Shown here in pieces: positions 7,540 through 15,424 of a stretch of 51,053 bases of DNA. The stretch comes from an uncultured Oscillospiraceae bacterium (GTDB lineage Bacteria > Bacillota > Clostridia > Oscillospirales > Oscillospiraceae). Numbering within the stretch: the first letter of the stretch is position 1; each line of letters begins with the position of its first letter. The position numbers and the translations under genes were made by a program. Under the pieces are notes generated by a model. It searched no databases and was not told the origin of the DNA. It was given only the letters and a program-made list of their open reading frames with translations. The stretch covers positions 1 to 51,053 of the forward strand of contig CANQBA010000025.1 of the NCBI GenBank assembly GCA_947589545.1. The letters run 5' to 3'.

Positions 7540-7839
7540 TCATTTGGCGGAAAGCGCTCTCTCCAGCCACACGGACGCCACGTCCATGGCCGCGTATAGG
7601 CCGCTCTTTTCCGTCTTCTTTACGACCCTGTCCCTGGATTTGAGATCGGGATCCGTAAGCTGAAGCTGGACGCTGACACGGGTGGCAACATCCATGTCGT
7701 CCGCCTTCCTGGTGTCGGTGATCTGCATCATGATGATGTATTTGTCCGACATGCTGCCGTAGTAGAGAATGTTGTCTTTCCTGCGGAGGGGCCGTCCGCG
7801 GTATTCAAGCAGATCCTTGGTGTTGGTTGTGGTGGGCAT
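7540..7839 (-). CDS. Conserved 99-residue cytoplasmic protein of unknown function
   Basis: The product starts MPTTTNTKDLLEYRGRPLRR and is a small soluble protein without signal or membrane segment. A beta-strand pattern (NILYYGSMSDKYIIMMQI, then VATRVSVQLQLTD) is followed by a C-terminal helix. The start has aggagg 7 bases upstream; longer upstream reading is excluded by the promoter there. It is first in an operon with the NlpC/P60 hydrolase. I do not recognise the family; a role together with the hydrolase is only suggested by the operon. Confidence 0.8.
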   Translation of the reverse strand: MPTTTNTKDLLEYRGRPLRRKDNILYYGSMSDKYIIMMQITDTRKADDMDVATRVSVQLQLTDPDLKSRDRVVKKTEKSGLYAAMDVASVWLERALSAK

Positions 7840-7860
7840 CACGAAACCTCCTGGAAATAT

Positions 7861-7898
7861 CGTAACCAAATTGTAACACATTGTTTCTCTATTGTCAA
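7861..7898 (-). promoter_or_regulatory. Promoter of the NlpC/P60 operon with an overlapping WalR-like repeat
   Basis: On the minus strand TTGACA (7898-7893), 17 bases, TACAAT (7875-7870). On the plus strand CGTAAC-N5-TGTAAC (7861-7877) overlaps the -10; this is one mismatch from the TGTAAC-N5-TGTAAC direct repeat bound by the wall regulator WalR/YycF. Confidence 0.7.
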
Positions 7899-8087
7899 CA
7901 CCTGGCGGAAAAGTTTTTTTCTTTCCCAAAAAAGTCCCAAAATCCACAAGATATGGCCTTTTTCTGGACGATTCGACCCCATTGGTTGAAACGGATTTTG
8001 AGATTATGTCAATTTCCGCCCCTTTTTTGCAAAACAGGACGGTTACAAATGGTTACAAAATTGTAATCATTTTCCCTATATAAGCCC

Positions 8088-8146
8088 TTGACAGGGCCTA
8101 TGGAGGGTGGTATACTTCATCCATAAACACATGAACAAATGTTCAT
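8088..8146 (+). promoter_or_regulatory. cad promoter and CadC operator
   Basis: TTGACA (8088-8093), 17 bases, TATACT (8111-8116). Just downstream of the expected start lies ATGAACA-aa-TGTTCAT (8131-8146), a perfect 7-2-7 dyad that matches the ArsR/SmtB-family operator type. Repressor bound here would block initiation until metal is present. Three TGTAAY-like hexamers lie at 8042-8067, without the 11-base period of WalR sites. Confidence 0.85.
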
Positions 8147-8164
8147 ATGAAAGGATGAGCCAAC

Positions 8165-8524
8165 GTGGAAGAGAGAAACGAGCTTATGTGCGACGAGTCC
8201 TGTTCCCACAACGAGGTGGTGGAGAAGGTGCGCGCCGACATGCCCGACGACGACACGCTCTACGAGCTTGCCGACCTTTTCAAGATGTTCGGCGACTCCA
8301 CGCGCATGAAGATCCTGTTTGTGCTGATGGAGCAGGAGATGTGCGTCTGCGACATCGCGGAGCTTTTGGGGATCAGCCAGTCGGCCATCTCCCATCAGCT
8401 GCGGATCCTCAAGCAGGCAAAGCTGATCTCCAGCCGCCGGGAGGGCAAGAACATCATCTGCTTCTTAGCCGACGACCATGTGCGGAGCATCATCGACCAG
8501 GGACTTTCCCATGTCCTTGAATGA
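8165..8524 (+). CDS. cadC: ArsR-family metal-sensing repressor, CadC type
   Basis: The 119-residue winged-helix repressor has HTH sequence ELLGISQSAISHQLRILKQ (about 66-84). Four cysteines, C9 and C13 in the N-terminal arm and C60 and C62 in MCVCD, have the same spacing as the alpha3N site of staphylococcal CadC (C7, C11, C58, C60), which binds Cd, Pb or Zn thiolates. The last helix ADDHVRSIIDQGLSHVLE carries the Asp/His pattern of the alpha5 zinc site. It should bind the dyad at 8131-8146 in its own leader and release on metal binding, opening the HMA and CadA genes downstream. Function is well supported; the preferred metal is not. Confidence 0.9.
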   Translation: MEERNELMCDESCSHNEVVEKVRADMPDDDTLYELADLFKMFGDSTRMKILFVLMEQEMCVCDIAELLGISQSAISHQLRILKQAKLISSRREGKNIICFLADDHVRSIIDQGLSHVLE

Positions 8525-8572
8525 CAACGGCTGACATTCCATTTTTGATTATTTATGAGGGAGGAACTACAT

Positions 8573-8791
8573 ATGAAAAAGATTTTCCGTCTGAAGGATC
8601 TGGACTGCGCCAACTGCGCCGCCAAGATGGAGCGCAATATTAAGAAGGTCAAGGGCGTGAACGACGCCTCCGTGAACTTCCTCACCCAGAGGATGACCGT
8701 GGACGCCGAGGACTCCCGCTTTGAGGAGATCATGGACGAGGTCGTGAAGCTCTGCCACAAGGTGGAGCCCGACTGCGTCATTGTGAGGTGA
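8573..8791 (+). CDS. Free-standing HMA metal-binding domain
   Basis: A 72-residue protein that is one heavy-metal-associated domain: metal loop DCANCA (positions 10-15) with two Cys, and a ferredoxin-like strand-helix pattern to the end. In many CadA/ZntA pumps this domain is fused to the ATPase N-terminus. Here the ATPase lacks it and starts right behind (the ATG is 6 bases after this stop), so the domain may deliver metal to the pump as a separate chaperone. I took the ATG at 8573, which has gggagg 7 bases before it; an ATG at 8555 lies inside that ribosome site. Confidence 0.88.
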   Translation: MKKIFRLKDLDCANCAAKMERNIKKVKGVNDASVNFLTQRMTVDAEDSRFEEIMDEVVKLCHKVEPDCVIVR

Positions 8792-8796
8792 CGGTC

Positions 8797-10638
8797 ATGA
8801 CGCGCCGTCATAAACGGACCCTCCTGGTCATTCTGGCAGCCTTCGTCCTCTTTCTGGGGGGGGAGCTCGTGCCGCTGGGAGGAGTCTGGAGGTTCCTGGC
8901 CTTTCTCGTGCCCTACCTCCTTGTGGGTTGGGATGTGCTGTGGCGCTCGGTACAGAACATCGCCCACGGGCAGATCTTCGATGAGAACTTCCTCATGAGC
9001 GTGGCCACCATCGGCGCTATGGCCGTGGGCGAGTACGCCGAGGGCGTGGCGGTGATGCTCCTCTATCAGGTGGGCGAGCTGTTCCAGTCCGTGGCCGTGG
9101 GCAAATCCCGCCGCTCCATCGCCGCGCTGATGGACATTCGCCCGGAGTACGCCAACGTGGTGCGGGACGGCGAGGCCGTGGAGGTAGATCCGGAGGACGT
9201 GGCCGTGGGCGAGGAGATCGTCATCAAACCCGGCGAGCGCATCCCCTTAGACTGCGTGGTCACCGAGGGCGCCGGCAGCGTCAACACCGCCGCCATGACC
9301 GGCGAATCCGCCCCCCGGGACGTGACCGTGGGGGACGCTCTGGTGTCCGGCACCGTCAACATCAACGCCGTCCTCCGGGCCCGGGTCACCAGCGTCTACG
9401 CCGAATCCACCGTGGCGCGGATCCTGGACATGGTGGAGAATTCCTCCGAGCGGAAGGCCCGCACCGAGAATTTCATCACCAAATTCGCCCGCTACTATAC
9501 CCCCGCCGTGGTGTTCGCCGCCGTGGTCCTGGCGCTGATCCCTCCCCTGGCCTTTGCCCAGCCCTGGAGCAAGTGGATCCACCGGGCGCTGGCGTTTTTG
9601 GTGGTGTCCTGCCCCTGTGCGCTGGTGATCAGCGTGCCTTTGAGCTTTTTCGCCGGGATCGGCGGGGCCTCCCGCCGGGGGATCCTGGTGAAGGGCTCCA
9701 ACTACCTGGAGGCCCTTTCCCGCGTTCGAACCATGGTCTTTGACAAGACCGGAACCCTCACCCGCGGATCCTTCACAGTCACCTCCGTCCGCCCCGTGGG
9801 GATGGACGGGGAGACGCTGCTGGATCTGGCGGCCGCCGTGGAGAGCTGGTCCACCCACCCCATTGCCCGCGCCGTGGCCCAGCGGGCCCAAAATCCCAAA
9901 AAGGCCGGCGGCGGCGTGGAGGAGGCGCCCGGAATGGGCATCCGCGCCACCGTGGAGGGCCGGCGGGTGTCTGTGGGCAACAGACGGCTGATGACCGCGG
10001 AGGGCATCGACCTTGCGGAGGACGACGCCGCCGGTACGGCCGTATACGTCAGCGTGGACGGGAAATACGCCGGGGAGATCGTCATCAGCGACACTCTCAA
10101 GGAGGACGCCGGCGCATGCATACAGCGTCTGCACAGCCTGGGCGTCCGGGCCGTGATGCTCACGGGCGACCGCCGCGCCGCCGCTCAGGCCGCCGCCAGG
10201 GAGCTGGGGGTGGACGAGGTCATGAGCGAGCTTCTGCCCGAGGACAAGGTCGCGGCGCTGGAGAAGCTTATGGAGAGCGCCGGCGGGGCCGTGGCCTTCG
10301 TGGGCGACGGCATCAACGACGCCCCGGTGCTGATGCGGGCCAACGTGGGCCTGGCCATGGGCGCGCTGGGCTCCGACGCCGCCATCGAGGCCGCGGACAT
10401 GGTGCTGATGGACGACCGGCCCTCCCGGGCCGCCGAGGCCGTGGCCATCTCCCGGCGCACCATGGGCATCGTCTGGCAGAACATCCTCTTCGCCCTGGCG
10501 GTGAAGCTGGGGATGCTGCTGCTCATCGCCGTGGGCTTCGCCAACATGTGGCTGGCCGTCTTCGCCGACGTGGGCGTGGCGGTGCTGGCCATTCTCAACG
10601 CCCTGCGGTGCATGAACACAAAGCAGCTGGACAAATGA
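8797..10638 (+). CDS. cadA: P1B-type heavy-metal efflux ATPase (Cd/Zn/Pb type)
   Basis: The 613-residue pump exports soft divalent metals across the cytoplasmic membrane. Landmarks: early helices ending in GEYAEGVAVMLLYQVGELFQ (78-97), typical of CadA/ZntA, TGES actuator loop 168-171, ion-site CPC at 272-274, phosphorylated Asp316 in DKTGT, HP motif STHPIARA, GDGINDAP in the P domain, and a last helix with FADVGVAVLAILN, whose Asp is the second metal ligand in Zn/Cd pumps. There is no N-terminal HMA domain; it is encoded separately upstream. The ATG at 8797 has gaggtga 5 bases upstream; a GTG at 8788 that overlaps the preceding stop is the alternative. A strong terminator follows. Confidence 0.93.
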   Translation: MTRRHKRTLLVILAAFVLFLGGELVPLGGVWRFLAFLVPYLLVGWDVLWRSVQNIAHGQIFDENFLMSVATIGAMAVGEYAEGVAVMLLYQVGELFQSVAVGKSRRSIAALMDIRPEYANVVRDGEAVEVDPEDVAVGEEIVIKPGERIPLDCVVTEGAGSVNTAAMTGESAPRDVTVGDALVSGTVNINAVLRARVTSVYAESTVARILDMVENSSERKARTENFITKFARYYTPAVVFAAVVLALIPPLAFAQPWSKWIHRALAFLVVSCPCALVISVPLSFFAGIGGASRRGILVKGSNYLEALSRVRTMVFDKTGTLTRGSFTVTSVRPVGMDGETLLDLAAAVESWSTHPIARAVAQRAQNPKKAGGGVEEAPGMGIRATVEGRRVSVGNRRLMTAEGIDLAEDDAAGTAVYVSVDGKYAGEIVISDTLKEDAGACIQRLHSLGVRAVMLTGDRRAAAQAAARELGVDEVMSELLPEDKVAALEKLMESAGGAVAFVGDGINDAPVLMRANVGLAMGALGSDAAIEAADMVLMDDRPSRAAEAVAISRRTMGIVWQNILFALAVKLGMLLLIAVGFANMWLAVFADVGVAVLAILNALRCMNTKQLDK

Positions 10639-10650
10639 TTTTAAGAATAT

Positions 10651-10682
10651 AAAAAACTCCGGTTTTTACCGGAGTTTTTTTA
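10651..10682. terminator. Bidirectional terminator between cadA and the antiporter gene
   Basis: aaaaactccggt/accggagttttt with a short loop; A run on the left, T run on the right. Confidence 0.9.
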
Positions 10683-10696
10683 ATGTGTTAGAGCTC

Positions 10697-11674
10697 TCAC
10701 CCCAGCATGGGGAGGAGGAACTGCGCGCCGCAGAAGGCGGCGTAGATGCATAAAAGCGCGACGCCCTGCCAGCGGCTGAGCTTTCCCTTGAGGATCGCCG
10801 GAACGGTGAGCAGGAGCATCACCGCGAACATCACGGGGATATCCATGACCAGGCTGGCGTTATGGCCCAGGATCCGGACGCCCTCGGGCACCTGAAAGGG
10901 GTTCACGGTGATGGCCATACCGGAGACCAGCACCAGGTTGAAGAGGTTCGCGCCGATGACGTTGCCCAGGGACAGCGCCCCGTGACCCTTGGCCAGGGAG
11001 GTGATGGCGGTGACCAGCTCCGGGAGGGAGGTGCCCAGGGCCACGAAGGTCAGGGCGATGACCGTCTCGGGGACGCCCAGCTCCCGGGCTATGTAGGTGC
11101 CGTTGTCCACCAGAAGATCCGCTCCCACGGCGATAAGGGCCGCGCCCACCACTAAAAGTACCAGGTTCAGCCATACCGGCCGCTCCTTCTCCTCCCCGCT
11201 CTCCTCCTCGGGGGGATTGGGGGAGCCCTTCATCTGCAGGACGGTGACCACCATATAGACCACAAAGCCCGCCAGCAGGAGGATGCCCACCGTCCGGGAG
11301 AAGAAGCCCGTGGTGTAGGCGATGCCGGCGTAAAAGACGGCGGCCAGGAAGAAGAAAATCACCGGCGTGCGCAGGGACTTCCGATCCACCGGGCCGGGCC
11401 TGACGGCCACGGTGATGGCGGCGATAAGGGCCGTGTTGCAGATGACGGAGCCGATGGCGTTGCCGTAGGCGATGGAGCCGCTCTCCTGCAGGGCGGCGGT
11501 GGTGGAAACCATCACCTCGGGGAGCGTGGTGCCGATGGACACCACGGTGGCGCCGATGAGCAGCTCCGGCAGGTGGAAGCGCCGGGCGATGCCGGTGGCG
11601 CCGTCCACGAACCAGTCTCCGCCCTTGATGAGGAACAGGAAGCCCAGGGCAAACAAAAGGATTGCTTTTACCAT
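10697..11674 (-). CDS. Calcium/sodium antiporter family (CaCA, YrbG-like)
   Basis: A 325-residue integral membrane protein with about ten helices built from two inverted halves. The alpha repeats are visible: GTTLPEVMVS with GNAIGSVICN in the first half and GTSLPELVTA with GNVIGANLFN in the second. The halves are joined by an acidic cytoplasmic loop (NPPEEESGEEKE). It exchanges Na or H for Ca or a related cation. It lies 33 bases behind the gene ending at 11708, so the two form an operon; both share the promoter at 12811. Ion specificity cannot be read from the sequence. Confidence 0.9.
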   Translation of the reverse strand: MVKAILLFALGFLFLIKGGDWFVDGATGIARRFHLPELLIGATVVSIGTTLPEVMVSTTAALQESGSIAYGNAIGSVICNTALIAAITVAVRPGPVDRKSLRTPVIFFFLAAVFYAGIAYTTGFFSRTVGILLLAGFVVYMVVTVLQMKGSPNPPEEESGEEKERPVWLNLVLLVVGAALIAVGADLLVDNGTYIARELGVPETVIALTFVALGTSLPELVTAITSLAKGHGALSLGNVIGANLFNLVLVSGMAITVNPFQVPEGVRILGHNASLVMDIPVMFAVMLLLTVPAILKGKLSRWQGVALLCIYAAFCGAQFLLPMLG

Positions 11675-11707
11675 AATTAAATCACTCCTGATAATCGAAT
11701 ACGTTAT

Positions 11708-12730
11708 TTACGCGTTGGGATCCGTGTCTCCGCTCTCCGGCGCGGGGTCATTGGAGCCGTCCCCCTCCGGCCGGAACCGGCTGTACGGGATGGCGGACTC
11801 CAGAACGCCTTTGGCGTCCTTCACGTCGCTCCTGGCGGTGCGGGAGATCATCCCCCAGGCCAGGAAGATGCCCGCCGCCGCAAAGAGCAGGCACTTGATA
11901 AAGTCCCCGTCCCGGCTGATCTCCTCCCAGACCTCCGGGTCGATGAGCATGTAGGGGAACAGGGACAGGGCGTCCCTTATGCCCAACTCAAAGGCGTCGG
12001 CAATGGAATAGAGCGTGACGCCGAAGTTCAAAAGGTACACGCCCAGGACGGAGAAGACGACGGCCACCGCCAGGGCGAAATAGTTCATCCGTCCCCGGAG
12101 GAGCCTGTAGCCCATGTAGGAGCAGACGGGGATCAGCATAAAGAGGATCACATAGATGCGCTGGGCCAGGAGGATGGTGAGGGCGGAGGGCAGAATGCCC
12201 ACCAGAGCGCCCAGAAACGCGCCCACGGTGCCCAGCAGATAGCTTCCGTGGCGGGCGTTGCTGTCGGCCTTGTCCTGGGCGCCGGAGACGGCCTTCTCCA
12301 GGCAGGCCCGGTGCGCCGGGGTGTAGACGCCGCCCCGGGGGATCGCCGCGTCACAGCCGGAGCCGCCGCAGATCCCGCACCGGTCAGGCATGGCCGCGCC
12401 CAGGCCCTTCACCAGATCCAGCACCACCCGGATCCCCTGGCAATAGACGTCGGGGATGCCTTTGGTGTTGAGAAAGACGGTGAGGGAATTTGTCTGATCC
12501 GACCAATTGAGGGAGGCGTTTTTGCCGAAGCTCTCCTTCAGCCGCGCCTTCAGCTCTTTGGCGTGCTGTTTGGCGTCGCCCTCCCGGGTGGGGAGATTCA
12601 AAGAGACGTTCTTTTTCCCCGCCCACTGCAGGGTGATGAGATACCCCCGCTCATCGCCCACGGCACGGACATCGGAGACGATCCTCAGCCCGTGAGCCTT
12701 GCACATCTGCCGGAATTCCGCTTTGTCCAT
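11708..12730 (-). CDS. Unknown membrane protein with a Cys/His cluster
   Basis: The 340-residue protein has a soluble N-terminal part (1-110, alpha/beta, rich in Lys and Asp), a putative zinc site (C118, C121, C126, H140, C143 in CGICGGSGC...HRAC), and then about four to five membrane helices between 163 and 300 with a short cytoplasmic C-terminal tail rich in Ser, Glu and Asp. I do not recognise the family. The gene precedes and is probably co-transcribed with the CaCA antiporter, so a link to cation sensing or transport is possible but unproven. Start: ATG with gggagg 8 bases upstream. Confidence 0.8.
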   Translation of the reverse strand: MDKAEFRQMCKAHGLRIVSDVRAVGDERGYLITLQWAGKKNVSLNLPTREGDAKQHAKELKARLKESFGKNASLNWSDQTNSLTVFLNTKGIPDVYCQGIRVVLDLVKGLGAAMPDRCGICGGSGCDAAIPRGGVYTPAHRACLEKAVSGAQDKADSNARHGSYLLGTVGAFLGALVGILPSALTILLAQRIYVILFMLIPVCSYMGYRLLRGRMNYFALAVAVVFSVLGVYLLNFGVTLYSIADAFELGIRDALSLFPYMLIDPEVWEEISRDGDFIKCLLFAAAGIFLAWGMISRTARSDVKDAKGVLESAIPYSRFRPEGDGSNDPAPESGDTDPNA

Positions 12731-12768
12731 CGCGTTTTCCTCCCTATATTTATTTGGAAAATCAATGT

Positions 12769-12811
12769 AATAGTACAGTGCAATAGTACATCAGCCGCCG
12801 GGAAAAGTCAA
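12769..12811 (-). promoter_or_regulatory. Promoter of the membrane protein-antiporter operon with direct repeats
   Basis: On the minus strand TTGACT (12811-12806), 17 bases, TACTAT (12788-12783). On the plus strand aatagtaca occurs twice (12769-12777 and 12782-12790), 13 bases apart and over the -10, a possible operator. Confidence 0.6.
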
Positions 12812-12848
12812 GACGGGAAACTATCTTGAAAATACAGGAATCTACCCC

Positions 12849-12877
12849 TTGAAAAAACCGCGCCGATGGGGTATGAT
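12849..12877 (+). promoter_or_regulatory. Promoter of the HdeD-like gene
   Basis: TTGAAA, 17 bases, TATGAT; the start codon follows 27 bases later with gggagg before it. Confidence 0.75.
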
Positions 12878-12903
12878 TAAGAAAAAAGCCGGGAGGGATA
12901 TCC

Positions 12904-13458
12904 ATGGAAAAATTCAAAAAAATCATCGGCAAGCTGATCCTGTGCCTGTGCGAGGTGGCCGTGGGCGTCGTGCTCTTTATAAACCCCGAGGGGTTCACAA
13001 GGCTGGTCGTCATCGGCGTGGGCATTCTCTTCTGCGTTCTGGGCGTGCTGAACGCCATTACCTATTTCAGCACCGAGCCGGAGGAGGCCGCCCTGAGCCA
13101 GCAGCTGACCAAGGGCCTGATTGCCCTGGCCGTGGGCATCTTTCTGGTGTATAAGGCCGACTGGATCGTCCGCTCTTTTATGCCCATCACCATCTTTTAC
13201 GGCATCGCCGCCCTGCTCACTGGGATCCTGAAGCTCCAGTGGACGGTGGACATGATCCGGCTCAAGCGCGGCATGTGGCAGACCACCGGCATCGCCGCGG
13301 TGCTGTCCATCGTCCTGGCCATCATCATCTTCGCCAGCCCCTTTAAGATCCGCAAGACCCTCTGGACCTTCACCGCCATCGCCCTGATCGTCACCGGTGT
13401 GGTGGACGGCGTCTCCGCCATCCTCAGCCAGCGGGAGCCCAAATATACCATCGAATAA
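12904..13458 (+). CDS. DUF308 / HdeD-family membrane protein
   Basis: This 184-residue protein contains about six membrane helices arranged as paired short hairpins, with the repeated pattern of Gly-rich helices typical of the DUF308/HdeD family (helix 1 KLILCLCEVAVGVVLFINPEG). HdeD in enterobacteria is linked to acid resistance, but most Firmicute members have no known role. It has its own promoter and is followed directly by the rubrerythrin promoter, so it is monocistronic. The start has gggagg 7 bases upstream. Confidence 0.8.
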   Translation: MEKFKKIIGKLILCLCEVAVGVVLFINPEGFTRLVVIGVGILFCVLGVLNAITYFSTEPEEAALSQQLTKGLIALAVGIFLVYKADWIVRSFMPITIFYGIAALLTGILKLQWTVDMIRLKRGMWQTTGIAAVLSIVLAIIIFASPFKIRKTLWTFTAIALIVTGVVDGVSAILSQREPKYTIE

Positions 13459-13480
13459 GCCCGGAACGCCCTTTTTCCCC

Positions 13481-13529
13481 TTGACAGGGAAGGAGGGATA
13501 GTGTACAATACAAATAAGAATCATTCTCG
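13481..13529 (+). promoter_or_regulatory. Rubrerythrin promoter with a Fur/PerR-like dyad
   Basis: TTGACA (13481-13486), 17 bases, TACAAT (13504-13509). Immediately downstream agaat-c-attct (13517-13527) sits inside a 7-1-7 layout like Fur/PerR boxes (taagaat-c-attctcg). PerR control of rubrerythrin is known in clostridia; here it is inference. Confidence 0.7.
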
Positions 13530-13565
13530 TTAAAAGAGAATTAACTTACGAAAGGGGAACCTATT

Positions 13566-14102
13566 ATGAGCAAATACGCCGGAACACAGACCGAGAAGAA
13601 TCTGCTGGCCGCCTTCGCCGGGGAGTCCCAGGCCCGCAACAAGTACACCTATTTTGCCTCCAAGGCCAAGAAGGAGGGCTACGAGCAGATCGCGGCCCTG
13701 TTCCTGAAGACCGCCGACAATGAGAAGGAACACGCCAAGCTCTGGTTCAAGGAGCTGGAGGGCATCGGCGACACCGCCCAGAACCTCTGCGAGGCCGCCA
13801 ACGGTGAAAACTACGAGTGGACAGACATGTACGCCGGTTTTGCCAAGACCGCCGAGGAGGAGGGCTTCCCGGAGCTGGCCGCCCGCTTCCGCCTGGTGGC
13901 CGAGATCGAGCGCCATCACGAGGAGCGCTACCGCGCCCTTCTGAAAAACGTGGAGACGGCCAAGGTCTTTGAAAAGAGCGAGGTCAAGGTGTGGGAGTGC
14001 CGCAACTGCGGCCACATCTGCGTGGGCGTCAAGGCCCCCGAGGTCTGCCCCACCTGCAACCACCCCCAGAGCTTCTTCGAGATCCACGCGGAGAATTATT
14101 AA
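13566..14102 (+). CDS. rbr: Rubrerythrin
   Basis: The 178-residue protein reduces hydrogen peroxide in anaerobes. The N-terminal ferritin-like four-helix domain holds the di-iron ligands ([18 protein letters not shown], later [10 protein letters not shown]). The C-terminal rubredoxin domain has CRNCGH and CPTCNHP, which bind one iron. Length is close to the usual 180-190. It is transcribed alone, from a promoter with a Fur/PerR-like site. The ribosome site (aaagggg) lies 8 bases before the ATG. Confidence 0.95.
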   Translation: MSKYAGTQTEKNLLAAFAGESQARNKYTYFASKAKKEGYEQIAALFLKTADNEKEHAKLWFKELEGIGDTAQNLCEAANGENYEWTDMYAGFAKTAEEEGFPELAARFRLVAEIERHHEERYRALLKNVETAKVFEKSEVKVWECRNCGHICVGVKAPEVCPTCNHPQSFFEIHAENY

Positions 14103-14169
14103 AATCCTCCGCCGCCGGAGGAAATACGGCTTACTGGTCAGGAAAGTTTAAAAAATCCGCTAAAAATTC

Positions 14170-14198
14170 TTGACAACCCCCGCCCGCTGTGCTATGAT
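14170..14198 (+). promoter_or_regulatory. Promoter of rplJ-rplL
   Basis: TTGACA, 17 bases, TATGAT; transcription would begin near 14205, at the start of the L10 leader. Confidence 0.85.
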
Positions 14199-14204
14199 AC
14201 TTCC

Positions 14205-14335
14205 GCGTTCCAAAGACAGCAGGTGGCATAAGGCCGTAAATCCTGCCGAGGGCGGCAAATGTTGATTTGCTTTACCATGCCCTGATGCTTTGCGCGTCAG
14301 GGCATTTTCTGTGGACGCCATCAAAACCACGGAGG
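14205..14335 (+). ncRNA. Ribosomal protein L10 leader
   Basis: The 5' leader contains the L10-leader hallmark caaagacagcaggtggc near 14211-14227 with cctgccgagg closing the structure, then a stem atgccctga/tcagggcat (14277-14285 with 14297-14305) followed by tttt, which looks like an attenuator. The L10(L12)4 complex binds such leaders to repress its own operon. Confidence 0.85.
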
Positions 14336-14346
14336 TGAAAACAAAA

Positions 14347-14880
14347 ATGCCCAATGCAAAGGTTCTGAGCGAGAAGCAGGCCGTCGTGGCCGAGCTGAAG
14401 GAAAAGCTCAAGGGAGCCGCCGCCGGCGTCCTGGTGGACTATTCCGGTATCACGGTGGCCGACGACACGGCCCTCCGCCGCAAGATGCGCGAGGAGAAGG
14501 TGGATTACGCCGTCGTCAAGAACACCCTCGTCCGCTTCGCCATTGACGACGCCGGATACAGCGAGCTGGATCCCCTGCTCCACGGCACCACTTCTCTGGC
14601 CATCTCCCACGAGGACGCCCTGGCTCCCGCCAGAGTCGTGGCCGAGTTCGCCGAGAAGCTTCAAAACTGTTTCGAGATCAAGGGCGGCTTCATGGACGGG
14701 AAGGTCATTTCCGTCGACGAGATCAAGGCGCTGGCCAAGATCCCCCCGCTGCCCATTCTGCGCGCGCAGGTTCTCGGCACCATGCTGGCCCCCATCTCAC
14801 AGCTGGCTTGCGTGCTGAAGGCCATCGCCGAGAAGCAGGGCGCCCCCGCCGGGGAGCCCGAGCCCGCCCCCGCCGAGTAA
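14347..14880 (+). CDS. rplJ: 50S ribosomal protein L10
   Basis: The 177-residue protein is the base of the ribosomal stalk. It starts MPNAKVLSEKQAVVAELKEK; the core VDYSGITVADDTALRRKMRE and YAVVKNTLVRFA is typical. The C-terminal helix, which binds L7/L12 dimers, ends in a Pro/Ala/Glu tail. The ATG at 14347 has ggaggtg 7 bases upstream, so an earlier in-frame start inside the leader is excluded. rplL follows after 60 bases. The usual neighbours rplK-rplA and rpoB are absent on both sides. Confidence 0.97.
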   Translation: MPNAKVLSEKQAVVAELKEKLKGAAAGVLVDYSGITVADDTALRRKMREEKVDYAVVKNTLVRFAIDDAGYSELDPLLHGTTSLAISHEDALAPARVVAEFAEKLQNCFEIKGGFMDGKVISVDEIKALAKIPPLPILRAQVLGTMLAPISQLACVLKAIAEKQGAPAGEPEPAPAE

Positions 14881-14940
14881 GTCCCGGACTTACCGCCCCA
14901 TTCTAATTTAAACAAAATACTTACAGGAGGAATTTTTAAA

Positions 14941-15321
14941 ATGGCCAGTGAAAAAGTCACCGCCCTGATCGATGAGATCAAGGAGCTTAAAGTTCTCGAG
15001 CTTTCCGAGCTCGTTCATGCTCTTGAGGAGGAGTTCGGCGTTTCCGCCGCCGCCATGGCCGCTCCCGCCGCCGGCGCCGCTGCCGCCGCCGCTCCCGTGG
15101 AGGAGAAGACCGAGTTCGACGTCGTCCTCACCGCTTTTGACGCCGCCTCCAAGATCAAGGTCATCAAGGCCGTCCGTGAGATCACCAATCAGGGCCTCGC
15201 CGAGGCCAAGGCCACTGTCGAGGGCGCTCCCAAGACCATCAAGGAAGCCTGCTCCAAGGACGAAGCCGAGGAGCTCAAGAAGAAGCTTGAGGAAGCCGGC
15301 GGCAAGGTCGAGCTGAAGTAA
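14941..15321 (+). CDS. rplL: 50S ribosomal protein L7/L12
   Basis: A 126-residue acidic stalk protein with the dimerising N-terminal domain (about 1-35), an Ala/Pro-rich hinge (about 36-58), and the C-terminal factor-binding domain ([20 protein letters not shown], then [18 protein letters not shown]). Four or six copies bind L10 and recruit translation GTPases. A strong Shine-Dalgarno sequence (aggagg) lies 10 bases before the start, fitting its high stoichiometry. A strong terminator follows, so the operon is only rplJ-rplL. Confidence 0.97.
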   Translation: MASEKVTALIDEIKELKVLELSELVHALEEEFGVSAAAMAAPAAGAAAAAAPVEEKTEFDVVLTAFDAASKIKVIKAVREITNQGLAEAKATVEGAPKTIKEACSKDEAEELKKKLEEAGGKVELK

Positions 15322-15370
15322 GCTTTAGACAACTGAAAAGGGGCTGTGAAAAAAGCCCTGTAAAAAAGGA

Positions 15371-15410
15371 AGAGAGTTACCAAGGATCCCCCTGGTAACT
15401 CTCTTTTTTT
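15371..15410 (+). terminator. Terminator of rplJ-rplL
   Basis: Perfect 12-bp stem agagagttacca/tggtaactctct followed by a T run. Confidence 0.92.
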
Positions 15411-15424
15411 GGTATAATTATTTT

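Noticed and set aside
8042-8067. TGTAAY hexamers upstream of cadC as a WalR box
   Set aside because: The two direct hexamers are 10 bases apart, not 11, and the gene has nothing to do with the wall.
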